From: a virus
IMG/VR virus record: IMGVR_UViG_3300035670_000040
Coordinates: 62,001-126,000 of that record
Length of the DNA: 64,000 bases
Direction: 5' to 3' (one strand)
Shown here: positions 15,164 through 22,795 of the stretch, piece by piece
How the letters are laid out: every line of letters starts with the position of its first letter
Numbering within the stretch: position 1 is the first letter of the stretch
Made by a program: the position numbers and the translations under genes
Notes under the pieces: generated by a model
Told to the model about the DNA's origin: nothing
The model's database searches: none
Seen by the model: the letters and a program-made list of their open reading frames with translations, nothing else

Positions 15164-16817
15164 AGAATCAGTATTTTTAAAATTTTTTCCAAAAAATTCT
15201 AAACCAAGACAATCTCAAATTGATGCTTTTGATAAAATAGAAAAAGCATGGAATTCTGATAAAAAATATGTTATAGCCTGTTTACCAACAGGGATAGGAA
15301 AAAGTCATATAGCAACCTCAATAGCTAACTCCTCAAAAGAAATAGATCAATCGAGGAAAGATGATATAAAAAACTATGAATTATACAGAATGGATTCTAG
15401 TGGGAATTACTCATACGATGAAAAGTATGTAAATCATCCCAATTATGGTTCTTTTATATTAACTAAAACAAAATCTTTACAAGACCAATATCAACATATT
15501 TTTAATGATATCCATGTCTTTAAGGGTAAAAACAATTATCAATGTCAGGTTGACTTATCTCAAACTACTGAATTTGCTCCATGTGTATACTCTAGAAAGG
15601 TAAAAGATTCATGTTTTGATTCTTGTATATGTCCATATTATGAGGCAAAAAATAAAGCAATATATTCAAATGTCTCTGTTTTAAATTATAAAAGTTTTTT
15701 TAACTTAAGACCTTTTTTGCAAAAAAGAGAATTTTTTATATGTGACGAAGCAGACGGTATAGAAAATGAACTAGTATCTCATTTTACACTAGAAATAAAT
15801 TATTCTTTTCTTAAAAGTTGTGGAATATCTTTCACCAAAATAAAAGAAGATAATATAGAAAAGGTAAGAGTTTGGATTATTGATATTTTTTCTCAAGTAG
15901 AAGATGAATTAGAAAAGTTAAAGAAAAAATCTTTAACTTTATCTAAAAAATCTGAAATGGGTGATTTATACATACATCAACTTAATCAAATAAGCAAATT
16001 GTCGAAAATATATTCATCACTAAAAAACACTATAGAGAACTGGTATGAATGCAATTATCTTATAGAAGAGATGAAAACAGACAAAATTGTTCTTGTTCCT
16101 TATAATATAAGGCAATTATTTAAATATATATTTGGTTCTTCTGATAAGGTTTTATTAATGTCAGCAACATTAAGCAATCATAAACAATTCGCTAAAACAA
16201 TGGGAATAGAAGAATCTGAATATGAATATATAGAACTACAATCTCCATTTGATTCAAAAAAATCTCCAATATATTGTTCAAGTATTTTTAACCTGTCTTA
16301 TAAAAACAATAATAAAGATTTGGATAAAATGTTAAATGCGTGTCAGGAAATATGTAAATCACACAAAGATTATAAAGGACTAATTCATACTCATACAAAT
16401 GAAATCACTAAAAAACTTTATTCTGTATTGAAAGATGATCCTAGATTTCTATTTAAAATAGAGGGTGTATCAAATGAAGATATTTTAAAACTTCATAAAG
16501 AAAGTAAAAACGCATCTATTTTAGTTAGTCCATCATTAGATACAGGAATAAGTTTGGACGGAGACTTGGGTAGATTTCAAATTGTTTTGAAAGCCCCGTT
16601 TCTTCCTTTAAGCTCAAAAAGAATAAAAAGAAAATTTGAATCTGACCCAGATCAATATATGTTTTATATGCTTAATGCATTGATACAAATGTCTGGTAGA
16701 TGTACAAGATCTAAAGACGATTATTCTATTACATATATACTTGATGGTAATGCAACAAAAGCTATTAAAAAATATAAAAACACTTTACCGAAACACTTTT
16801 TAAGTAGAATACACTAA
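15150..16817 (+). CDS. Superfamily 2 DNA helicase of XPD/DinG type with Fe-S-like cysteines
   Basis: ATP-driven 5'-3' type helicase. A Q-motif-like 'RQSQIDAF' and Walker A 'LPTGIGKS' (45-52) start domain 1. Cys132, 145, 155, 159 and 161 lie between Walker A and the DEAD box (199-202), exactly where XPD/DinG/Rad3 helicases hold a 4Fe-4S cluster. Motif III 'LMSATL' is at about residue 335 and motif VI 'QMSGRCTRS' at about 513 has the arginine fingers. 555 aa, near complete. Last of the plus-strand replication genes. Likely acts in recombination, repair or replication-fork processing; it does not look like T4 Dda, UvsW or gp41. Confidence 0.85.
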   Translation: MQTFKESVFLKFFPKNSKPRQSQIDAFDKIEKAWNSDKKYVIACLPTGIGKSHIATSIANSSKEIDQSRKDDIKNYELYRMDSSGNYSYDEKYVNHPNYGSFILTKTKSLQDQYQHIFNDIHVFKGKNNYQCQVDLSQTTEFAPCVYSRKVKDSCFDSCICPYYEAKNKAIYSNVSVLNYKSFFNLRPFLQKREFFICDEADGIENELVSHFTLEINYSFLKSCGISFTKIKEDNIEKVRVWIIDIFSQVEDELEKLKKKSLTLSKKSEMGDLYIHQLNQISKLSKIYSSLKNTIENWYECNYLIEEMKTDKIVLVPYNIRQLFKYIFGSSDKVLLMSATLSNHKQFAKTMGIEESEYEYIELQSPFDSKKSPIYCSSIFNLSYKNNNKDLDKMLNACQEICKSHKDYKGLIHTHTNEITKKLYSVLKDDPRFLFKIEGVSNEDILKLHKESKNASILVSPSLDTGISLDGDLGRFQIVLKAPFLPLSSKRIKRKFESDPDQYMFYMLNALIQMSGRCTRSKDDYSITYILDGNATKAIKKYKNTLPKHFLSRIH

Positions 16818-16825
16818 ATATATAA

Positions 16826-18013
16826 GTGAAAAGTTGGTCTTATAATAAAGAAATTCAAACCCTTGTTGAACAATTTGCTGGAGCGTTTAACGATATAATA
16901 ATTAAACGATTTGATAAAGATGATAATTTCAGCAATCAACAAAAGGTTAAATTTGTATATGCTCCTAAACAAAGAGTATTAGAAAGCCTAAGAACACCCG
17001 CACCAGGTGGGTTAACGGTTCCAGCAATAGCTATCAACATAGCATCGTTACAAAGAGATGGTTCAAGAGTTTTTAATAAAAATAATGGGTTTGAACTTGA
17101 AGCAAAATCGCTATATGGTAGAGATTTAGATTTTGTAAAATTTATAAGACAACCAGTTCCTATTAATATAGGAATAAACATGTCTATTATAACAAAATAT
17201 CAAACAGACATGGATCAAATTTTGTCAAATTTTATCCCATATTGTGATTCTTATATTATCATTTCATGGAAAATGCCTATTGGATATAATAAAGATTATG
17301 AAATAAGAACAGAAATACTTTGGTCTGGAACAGTAAATTTAGTATATCCTACAGATTTACCACCATCACAATCATTTAGAATAACAGCAGACACATCATT
17401 TACTATAAAGGGTTGGTTGTTTAAAAGTACCCAATACAATGAAACTTACAAGAAAATTTATTACATAAATAGTGATTTTGTTGTCTCTAATGAGGATGAC
17501 ATTAATAGTTGTGATCTTATAACAGATTTAGACCAATATCAAACTTCCAGAATCAGCATATCAGCAAGACCACATGTTGAATGGGTAAGTCCATTAACTA
17601 TAACAAAAAATAATATAGATTTTTATTATAATAACAGAGCAATTTATGTTGTTGGTAAATTCTTGTCATATACTAGAGCAGTATACATAAGTGCATCTAA
17701 TAGTGGATTTATGGGACAAGAACCACAGCTATTAAGTCCTTTTGCTGGTTTAACTTCATTAGAACCACATTATCCTAGTTTCTATGGTTATCCTATATCT
17801 TCTTTTGAAATTTTGGATGATGAGACATTAACAATTTCTTTACCATTCTCATCAATAAATACCGGAGGTTCAATAGATGTAATTGTTGAAAATGAAGCTG
17901 GCTATAGGAGTTTTATAAAAGAATCAACAGAAAAATACTTAACATATAGTAATGAAGTTTCTTCTTCTCTCTATATGCCTATATCTTTAAGCGGTATAAG
18001 GTTGGTTTTTTGA
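16826..18013 (+). CDS. 15: Tail terminator / sheath stabiliser (gp15-like) with added C-terminal domain
   Basis: GTG start at 16826, eight bases after the helicase stop. The first 60 residues carry the gp15 pattern: 'YNKEIQTLVEQFAGAFNDI', 'IKRFDKD', then 'VKFVYAPKQRVLESL', equivalent to F-G-x-L-F-N-x-I...V-P-L-A-Y-x-P-K-x-K in T4-like phages. gp15 caps the tail tube and sheath and joins tail to neck. At 395 aa it is over 100 residues longer than T4 gp15; the extra C-terminal part (about 245-345) has IPT/TIG-like Ig strands. It is a late-type protein placed at the end of an early-looking operon. Its last 43 bases overlap the convergent gene. Confidence 0.75.
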   Translation: MKSWSYNKEIQTLVEQFAGAFNDIIIKRFDKDDNFSNQQKVKFVYAPKQRVLESLRTPAPGGLTVPAIAINIASLQRDGSRVFNKNNGFELEAKSLYGRDLDFVKFIRQPVPINIGINMSIITKYQTDMDQILSNFIPYCDSYIIISWKMPIGYNKDYEIRTEILWSGTVNLVYPTDLPPSQSFRITADTSFTIKGWLFKSTQYNETYKKIYYINSDFVVSNEDDINSCDLITDLDQYQTSRISISARPHVEWVSPLTITKNNIDFYYNNRAIYVVGKFLSYTRAVYISASNSGFMGQEPQLLSPFAGLTSLEPHYPSFYGYPISSFEILDDETLTISLPFSSINTGGSIDVIVENEAGYRSFIKESTEKYLTYSNEVSSSLYMPISLSGIRLVF

Positions 18014-18471
18014 TCATTTGTTTCTAGCATAGAGACAAGATATCTTACTTTATTACATAAAGACAATAATTCTTCGATTAGATTGTTTATTCCATTAAAT
18101 GTCGATTTGACAAAATCATTCATTTCATCGTTCTTTATTGTTTTTTCTAAATTTTCTATTATATAGAAAAGATCATCTATTTGACTAGCCAAACATTTTG
18201 AATCGTTTACATTTTTTAAACTAACCTCTGGACAAGAGACTGAAAAACATATATTTTGACTATTGGATACTCCTATTATTTCTTCCATTAATGAATCAAA
18301 TAAAGAATCAAAATCTTCATAAAATTTACCAACAAGTTTGTGAAAATTATAATCCTTTGAATACCAATGAAGAATTTTAAATGAAGTTAGGATATTACAA
18401 AGATACAAAGAAAAGTCATTTATATTATTTTCTTTTATTGTCATATTTTGTGAAATGTATGTGTTTATCAT
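17971..18471 (-). CDS. Ferritin-like helical protein
   Basis: 166 aa, all helical, with 'KILHWYSKDYNFHKLVGKF' near residues 33-51 and 'FYEDFDSLFDSLMEEIIG' after it. The H-W-x-x-x-x-x-x-x-H...D...D-x-x-x-E spacing resembles Dps/ferritin-like four-helix bundles found in phages (DUF5856 type). If the metal residues are real it may bind iron; otherwise a structural bundle. It is the last gene of the 25-kb tail operon, and its 3' end overlaps the gp15-like gene by 43 bases on the other strand. Family by pattern only. Confidence 0.5.
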   Translation of the reverse strand: MINTYISQNMTIKENNINDFSLYLCNILTSFKILHWYSKDYNFHKLVGKFYEDFDSLFDSLMEEIIGVSNSQNICFSVSCPEVSLKNVNDSKCLASQIDDLFYIIENLEKTIKNDEMNDFVKSTFNGINNLIEELLSLCNKVRYLVSMLETNDQKTNLIPLKDIGI

Positions 18472-18884
18472 TTTTTCTTATATATTATTATTTTAAATAT
18501 GTAATCATCAATTTCTGTTGATGATTCACTTAATATTTTGTATTCTGGAATAGAAACATTCACTTCTTCCATAACAAGTTCTTTTATTTCTTCATCAGAT
18601 TGAATTACAATATCATTCTTTGGTTCTTTTTCTTCTTCTTTTAAATCAAAATACTTTTGAAGATCTTGTAATTTTTTGTCATAATTTTCAAAAAAAACCT
18701 TCCAAAATGGAATTGGAAAAATATAATTTAATGCTTGTCTTCTTTTATCACAAGAAAAACATATTTCTTCAGATCCAGTTATTAATTTTGTTACTGGTAA
18801 TATAAATTTACTATGAAGGGTACACGCAATAAAATCACCTAACCCCTCAGAATGTCTATATTGTAGATAAGGATTCTTGTTCAT
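18468..18884 (-). CDS. Unknown protein, 138 aa
   Basis: Starts inside the 3' end of the tail assembly chaperone gene (29-base overlap) and its stop overlaps the next start, so it is part of the tail operon. 'EEICFSCDKRRQALN' holds a C-x2-C pair near residue 45. The first 70 residues are compact, and the C-terminal half is acidic. It could be a second, assembly-related factor. Function unknown. Confidence 0.55.
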   Translation of the reverse strand: MNKNPYLQYRHSEGLGDFIACTLHSKFILPVTKLITGSEEICFSCDKRRQALNYIFPIPFWKVFFENYDKKLQDLQKYFDLKEEEKEPKNDIVIQSDEEIKELVMEEVNVSIPEYKILSESSTEIDDYIFKIIIYKKK

Positions 18885-19095
18885 TTAATTTTTCTATTTC
18901 TGGAGAAATCGGCCAAACAACCTCATTAGGTACTCTATATGTCTTTGTTATATCTCTTAATTTTAATCTGTATTCTTTCCATTTACGTTTTTCTTCATCA
19001 GACATATCGACATCATCAAATTGTGTCCAATCAGATTGTTTCAAAAAATAATTTCTTATTTCTCTTATTGTATTCCATGACATGGTATTATTCAT
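18856..19095 (-). CDS. Phage tail assembly chaperone-like protein
   Basis: 79 aa with the signature of phage tail assembly chaperones near fibre genes: 'IREIRNYFLKQSDWTQ', then 'DMSDEEKRKWKEYRLKLRDI', matching the R-x-x-R-x-x-x-L-x-x-S-D-W-T-Q ... W-x-x-Y-R-x-x-L-R pattern. These helpers assist fibre folding or attachment. One base downstream of a small fibre/adaptor gene, which is the usual context. Start could be the ATG at 19095 or 19083. Confidence 0.75.
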   Translation of the reverse strand: MNNTMSWNTIREIRNYFLKQSDWTQFDDVDMSDEEKRKWKEYRLKLRDITKTYRVPNEVVWPISPEIEKLNEQESLSTI

Positions 19096-19096
19096 A

Positions 19097-19672
19097 TTAT
19101 TGTGTTTCTATAAGCCAAAGATCCGAATCAATCAGACATTGTGAAGTATTAACTGTTTGTGTAAATCTTGCACTTATTTTAAAATATCCAGAAGATTGAG
19201 GAATAAAAGGAGTTATGAATAGACAATTATTATTAGTAATAGTACTAGGATGATTTGATATAATAAGGTTTTGGTTTTCAAAAATAGTTATATCATCTTT
19301 ACCCTTTGCAGCAGGCTTCCAAACCAGATCAAATACACAAATAACACTATTTTCTATTGGTGAACCACTTGTTCTATTACATGATATTTGTAAAATTCCA
19401 TAAACATTTTTTAAAGAGTCATTAAATGTTATTAACTCATTTGCATCTGTTTTAATATCTAAAGTATTATTTTTTATTGTAACATCCACCTTTTTACTTG
19501 CATTATATACGGTATTTTTTACAATCAAACCATTATGAATGTTCTTTTTTAAAACATCTAATGATACTCTTCCTTCAGGTGAAATTTTTTCTTTATTTCT
19601 ATTAGTTATAAAAAAATCATTCTTAGTTATACTGCTTCTTATCGGTAAATCTCCAAAAGTTTTATTAGCCAT
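19097..19672 (-). CDS. Tail fibre / adaptor protein
   Basis: 191 aa. The N-terminus 'KTFGDLPIRSSITKNDFFIT' and 'VSLDVLKKNI' resemble the virion-attachment ends of T4-like fibre proteins, and also the start of the protein at 29818-31662. The rest is beta-rich, with a jelly-roll-like alternation. Followed by a tail assembly chaperone gene. A late-type box lies five bases upstream of its ATG. Probably a short fibre or fibre cap. Confidence 0.6.
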   Translation of the reverse strand: MANKTFGDLPIRSSITKNDFFITNRNKEKISPEGRVSLDVLKKNIHNGLIVKNTVYNASKKVDVTIKNNTLDIKTDANELITFNDSLKNVYGILQISCNRTSGSPIENSVICVFDLVWKPAAKGKDDITIFENQNLIISNHPSTITNNNCLFITPFIPQSSGYFKISARFTQTVNTSQCLIDSDLWLIETQ

Positions 19673-19677
19673 AACAT

Positions 19678-19685
19678 TATTTATT
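19678..19685 (-). promoter_or_regulatory. Late-type promoter box, very close to the ATG
   Basis: Minus strand reads AATAAATA, only five bases before the ATG at 19672, so a transcript from it would be essentially leaderless. It may be chance in AT-rich DNA. Confidence 0.35.
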
Positions 19686-19706
19686 TTTAAAATACAAAAA
19701 ACAAGT

Positions 19707-21167
19707 TTATCCTAAAAGATAGGTATCTCCTTTTTTTGTTGTTAAAGTATCACCGGAATCTGTTAAGATAGTTGTAGGAAACTGTTTTATCTCAAAAACA
19801 GTTGGAACGGTTTTAGTATATTTAGGAGCCTCGTCTACTGTTTTTATTGTTGTGTCTCCTTTTTTATAAGGTTTTCCTATAGAGGCATTCACAAATTCCC
19901 AAAAATTTTCTTTTTTTATTTTTGGTATAGAAGAATTTGGATTTTCAACAAACATTGTTTTTGTTTTTTTAATGTATTTTACCGTTACAATTTTTTCGAT
20001 ATATGTATCTTTTTTTGTAAATTCTATATTAAATGTAGTATTTGAACTTGGTGCAATTAAATTCAATTCTCCTGATTTTATAATTTTAGTATCTTTTAAA
20101 GGTTTTATTAATTCTGGTTGTTCCCAATAATCGGTAACAATTTTTGCAGAAATACTATCATATCCAACCATATTATATAAAAAGAAAACAACATTTACAA
20201 TAGTATCATCTTGATAATTTTTTGGATTATAATTTTTATTTAAAAATGTTAGAGCAAGATTATTTAATTTTGGATTGCTTAAATAACTTTCTAAAAATGA
20301 ATCATTTATTTTTGTTATTTTTGACTTAAACTCGTTACTTTTGAATGTAATTATCTCTGATAATTTTTTAACAGTTGGTTTATATCTAGTAACATTTAAT
20401 ATTTGATTTGTATCAGACAATTCTTTTTTTGTATCCACAGAATAAACTATTAAATTGTTATTATTTATATTGTTTTTATCAGAAACAAATGTTTTTCCAG
20501 AAACAGAATAACTTTTATTATTAAAATCAGGAGTCAAATTTTTTGTTGATATACTAACATTTTTTGGAGCTATTATGCTATAATAAGGTATTCTATAAAT
20601 ATCAACTAAATTTCCATTTAGATAAAAGTTTCCGGCTATATCAATTGATAATGAAAAAAGAGAAGAATAATCAAATAAATCCCAAGAAATAAAATCACCA
20701 GAATTATCTCTTTTCACATATATAATTTCTTTATTGGAAAGAGCATTTATTGCATCCGTTTTATTATCGTAAAGTTTATTAATAATTAATGCATCTGCTA
20801 TTATATTTTTTTGTGTCTTTTCATCTGTAGAAGAATTTAAATTACCCAATTCACCAGCAGATACCAAAGTACTAACAAATCCATTAGTTGAATTAAATGG
20901 ATAATTCACAGTAAACTCAAATTTATTCCAATATGAACTTAGTAGAATAACTGTAGTTTCCATTTTTTCAAGAAAATCATAATTTATATCTTCTATTAAA
21001 TCATCTAATTGAATCATTAAATTTTCAAAATCATCTAAAAATTTTTCATTTTCAATTTTTTTACTTTGTAATTCACAATTTTCTAAATTAATATTTAAAA
21101 AATTATAGTTTATTTTTGATAAACCATCACCAACATTATCTTCTAAACTTAAAGGAATTATATTCAT
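19707..21167 (-). CDS. Tail/baseplate structural protein, 486 aa
   Basis: The N-terminus 'IIPLSLEDNVGDGLSKINYN' is a D-x-x-G-D-G-L-x-K-I-N-x-N-F pattern seen in fibre- and baseplate-attached proteins of T4-like phages. A helical region follows, then a long Thr/Lys/Ile-rich beta region to the end, with a Gly-rich terminal hook. Two bases downstream of the Cys-rich gene and in the same operon. Probably a virion component at the baseplate periphery; no exact homologue named. Confidence 0.6.
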   Translation of the reverse strand: MNIIPLSLEDNVGDGLSKINYNFLNINLENCELQSKKIENEKFLDDFENLMIQLDDLIEDINYDFLEKMETTVILLSSYWNKFEFTVNYPFNSTNGFVSTLVSAGELGNLNSSTDEKTQKNIIADALIINKLYDNKTDAINALSNKEIIYVKRDNSGDFISWDLFDYSSLFSLSIDIAGNFYLNGNLVDIYRIPYYSIIAPKNVSISTKNLTPDFNNKSYSVSGKTFVSDKNNINNNNLIVYSVDTKKELSDTNQILNVTRYKPTVKKLSEIITFKSNEFKSKITKINDSFLESYLSNPKLNNLALTFLNKNYNPKNYQDDTIVNVVFFLYNMVGYDSISAKIVTDYWEQPELIKPLKDTKIIKSGELNLIAPSSNTTFNIEFTKKDTYIEKIVTVKYIKKTKTMFVENPNSSIPKIKKENFWEFVNASIGKPYKKGDTTIKTVDEAPKYTKTVPTVFEIKQFPTTILTDSGDTLTTKKGDTYLLG

Positions 21168-21169
21168 TT

Positions 21170-21934
21170 TTATGTTTTATCTACTTTCCAAATACAATCT
21201 TCTACTATAAATTTTACAAATCCAAATTTGGTTTCAAAATATTCTTCAAATGATAATGATGTATTTGAATTTAAATATCTATTTGCTGTTTTACTTACAA
21301 TATTATTATCTGAATAATTACATGTTGCTGTTTCGGTAACTGAACAAGTAGCCTCTCCCGAACAATTTACACAACCACAACCATCAATACAAACACTTCC
21401 AGATCTCTTAGATACGCAGTTAACAGTAACATCTTTATCTGCTGTTTGGCATGGAATAGATGAAGTATTTAATTCTCCTTTTATATTCATAGTATCTTCT
21501 GCACATTTTATATAATATATTATAGCTTTTTGACCCTCAATATAATTAGGATTAATTATTTTTTTTGGTTTTATTACATATGTGTTAGTAATCCAGTCGT
21601 GAATTATATTTTCTATATAAGTATTAGAAACTTGACGCAAATCATCTCTAAATTTTTCAGGATATATTGTTATTATAGGTTTTATATATTTGTCTTTATT
21701 ATTTAAAATATCTTCCCATGTTTCCATATAAACAGGGTTTCTTTTTCTCATAAATTCATTAGCAAATTTTAATTTATCATAAATCAAAGAAATAGAATCT
21801 TTAAAATCATTAAATTCATTTAAAAAATCTTTTTGATTTTCTATTTGTGTTTTTAAAGAATTAAAAACATTATTTATTGTTTTAAGAGAGTTGCCAATAT
21901 CTTGTGTTTTTTTTGGGAGATTATATTTTTGCAT
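21170..21934 (-). CDS. Cys-rich tail structural protein
   Basis: 254 aa. The first 60 residues are coiled-coil-like ('NSLKTINNVFNSLKTQIE'). Residues about 150-210 contain nine Cys in short spacing, including 'CIDGCGCVNCSGEATC'. A pattern like this usually means disulfides or metal sites, unusual for a phage protein folded in the cytoplasm. The neighbour at 21938-22795 is built the same way, so the pair may be related or interacting. Function unknown. Confidence 0.6.
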   Translation of the reverse strand: MQKYNLPKKTQDIGNSLKTINNVFNSLKTQIENQKDFLNEFNDFKDSISLIYDKLKFANEFMRKRNPVYMETWEDILNNKDKYIKPIITIYPEKFRDDLRQVSNTYIENIIHDWITNTYVIKPKKIINPNYIEGQKAIIYYIKCAEDTMNIKGELNTSSIPCQTADKDVTVNCVSKRSGSVCIDGCGCVNCSGEATCSVTETATCNYSDNNIVSKTANRYLNSNTSLSFEEYFETKFGFVKFIVEDCIWKVDKT

Positions 21935-21937
21935 ATA

Positions 21938-22795
21938 TTAAACTCGTTTCCAACTATTGTTACTATTTATTGATAAATTAATCTTAGAATAACCAATAAA
22001 AAACTTGTCATTATTAAAAATTATTTCTCTGGAAATCTTTAAATCCTGTCCTTTCCATAACTTTGGGTCTGTTCCAGATTTCCACCCTGAACAAGATCCA
22101 GTAGCACAATTTGAACTATGATAGTACGCACCAGGACATCTTGAAAACATGTTTCCACAAACATGTTCGTCTTTTCCGCCCATTCTATTGCATGGCGCAA
22201 AACCACCAAAACCACACGGTTTACAGCAAACCTTGGTTGATTTCCCGCCTACTATGCATTTTTCATTATATGTTGCATTCATTTTATATTTTATAGGTAT
22301 TTCTATATAAAAATAAATGCGTACTGATATATTTTTATATATACCATATTCATTTTCTGGAAATTTGCTATTAACCCAAGTTTCTATGTTATTAATAGTT
22401 TTTGCGGTTTCAACAGAATTAACCTCTGTTATTTCACCTGTTTTAATATTAAAAGACCCCCATTTTTCTATTGATAATATTTCTGGATAAAAAATCTCCA
22501 TGGGAGTAGATATAACTGACCATATATTTTTATATTGAGAATGTACTTGTTGAACATTTTCTAATGAAGAACTGAATTGAGAAACAAATGTCAAAAATTT
22601 TCTATATTTGTCTTTATTTTTCTCGTATTTGTCTTTTAAAATTTGAAACCTGTCAAATTGATCATTTGTCATTGCTAAATCATTAGAAAAAACATTAAAA
22701 TTTTGAATGATAATATCAAAAGATTTATCTAAACAATAATCCTCAGATATTAATATCGCTTTCTGACAAGATGTATTTAAAAGATCAAAGTTCAT
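21938..22795 (-). CDS. Cys-rich tail structural protein
   Basis: 285 aa. The N-terminal 100 residues are helical. Residues about 175-245 hold nine Cys ('KVCCKPCGFGGFAPC', then 'HVCGNMFSRC', 'SNCATGSC'). The layout (helical N-terminus, beta region, Cys-rich insert, beta C-terminus) parallels the next gene downstream. The 'FSLV/IYFYIEIPI' strands suggest a receptor-facing or baseplate accessory protein. Overlaps the large LamG protein gene by four bases. No family recognised. Confidence 0.6.
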   Translation of the reverse strand: MNFDLLNTSCQKAILISEDYCLDKSFDIIIQNFNVFSNDLAMTNDQFDRFQILKDKYEKNKDKYRKFLTFVSQFSSSLENVQQVHSQYKNIWSVISTPMEIFYPEILSIEKWGSFNIKTGEITEVNSVETAKTINNIETWVNSKFPENEYGIYKNISVRIYFYIEIPIKYKMNATYNEKCIVGGKSTKVCCKPCGFGGFAPCNRMGGKDEHVCGNMFSRCPGAYYHSSNCATGSCSGWKSGTDPKLWKGQDLKISREIIFNNDKFFIGYSKINLSINSNNSWKRV

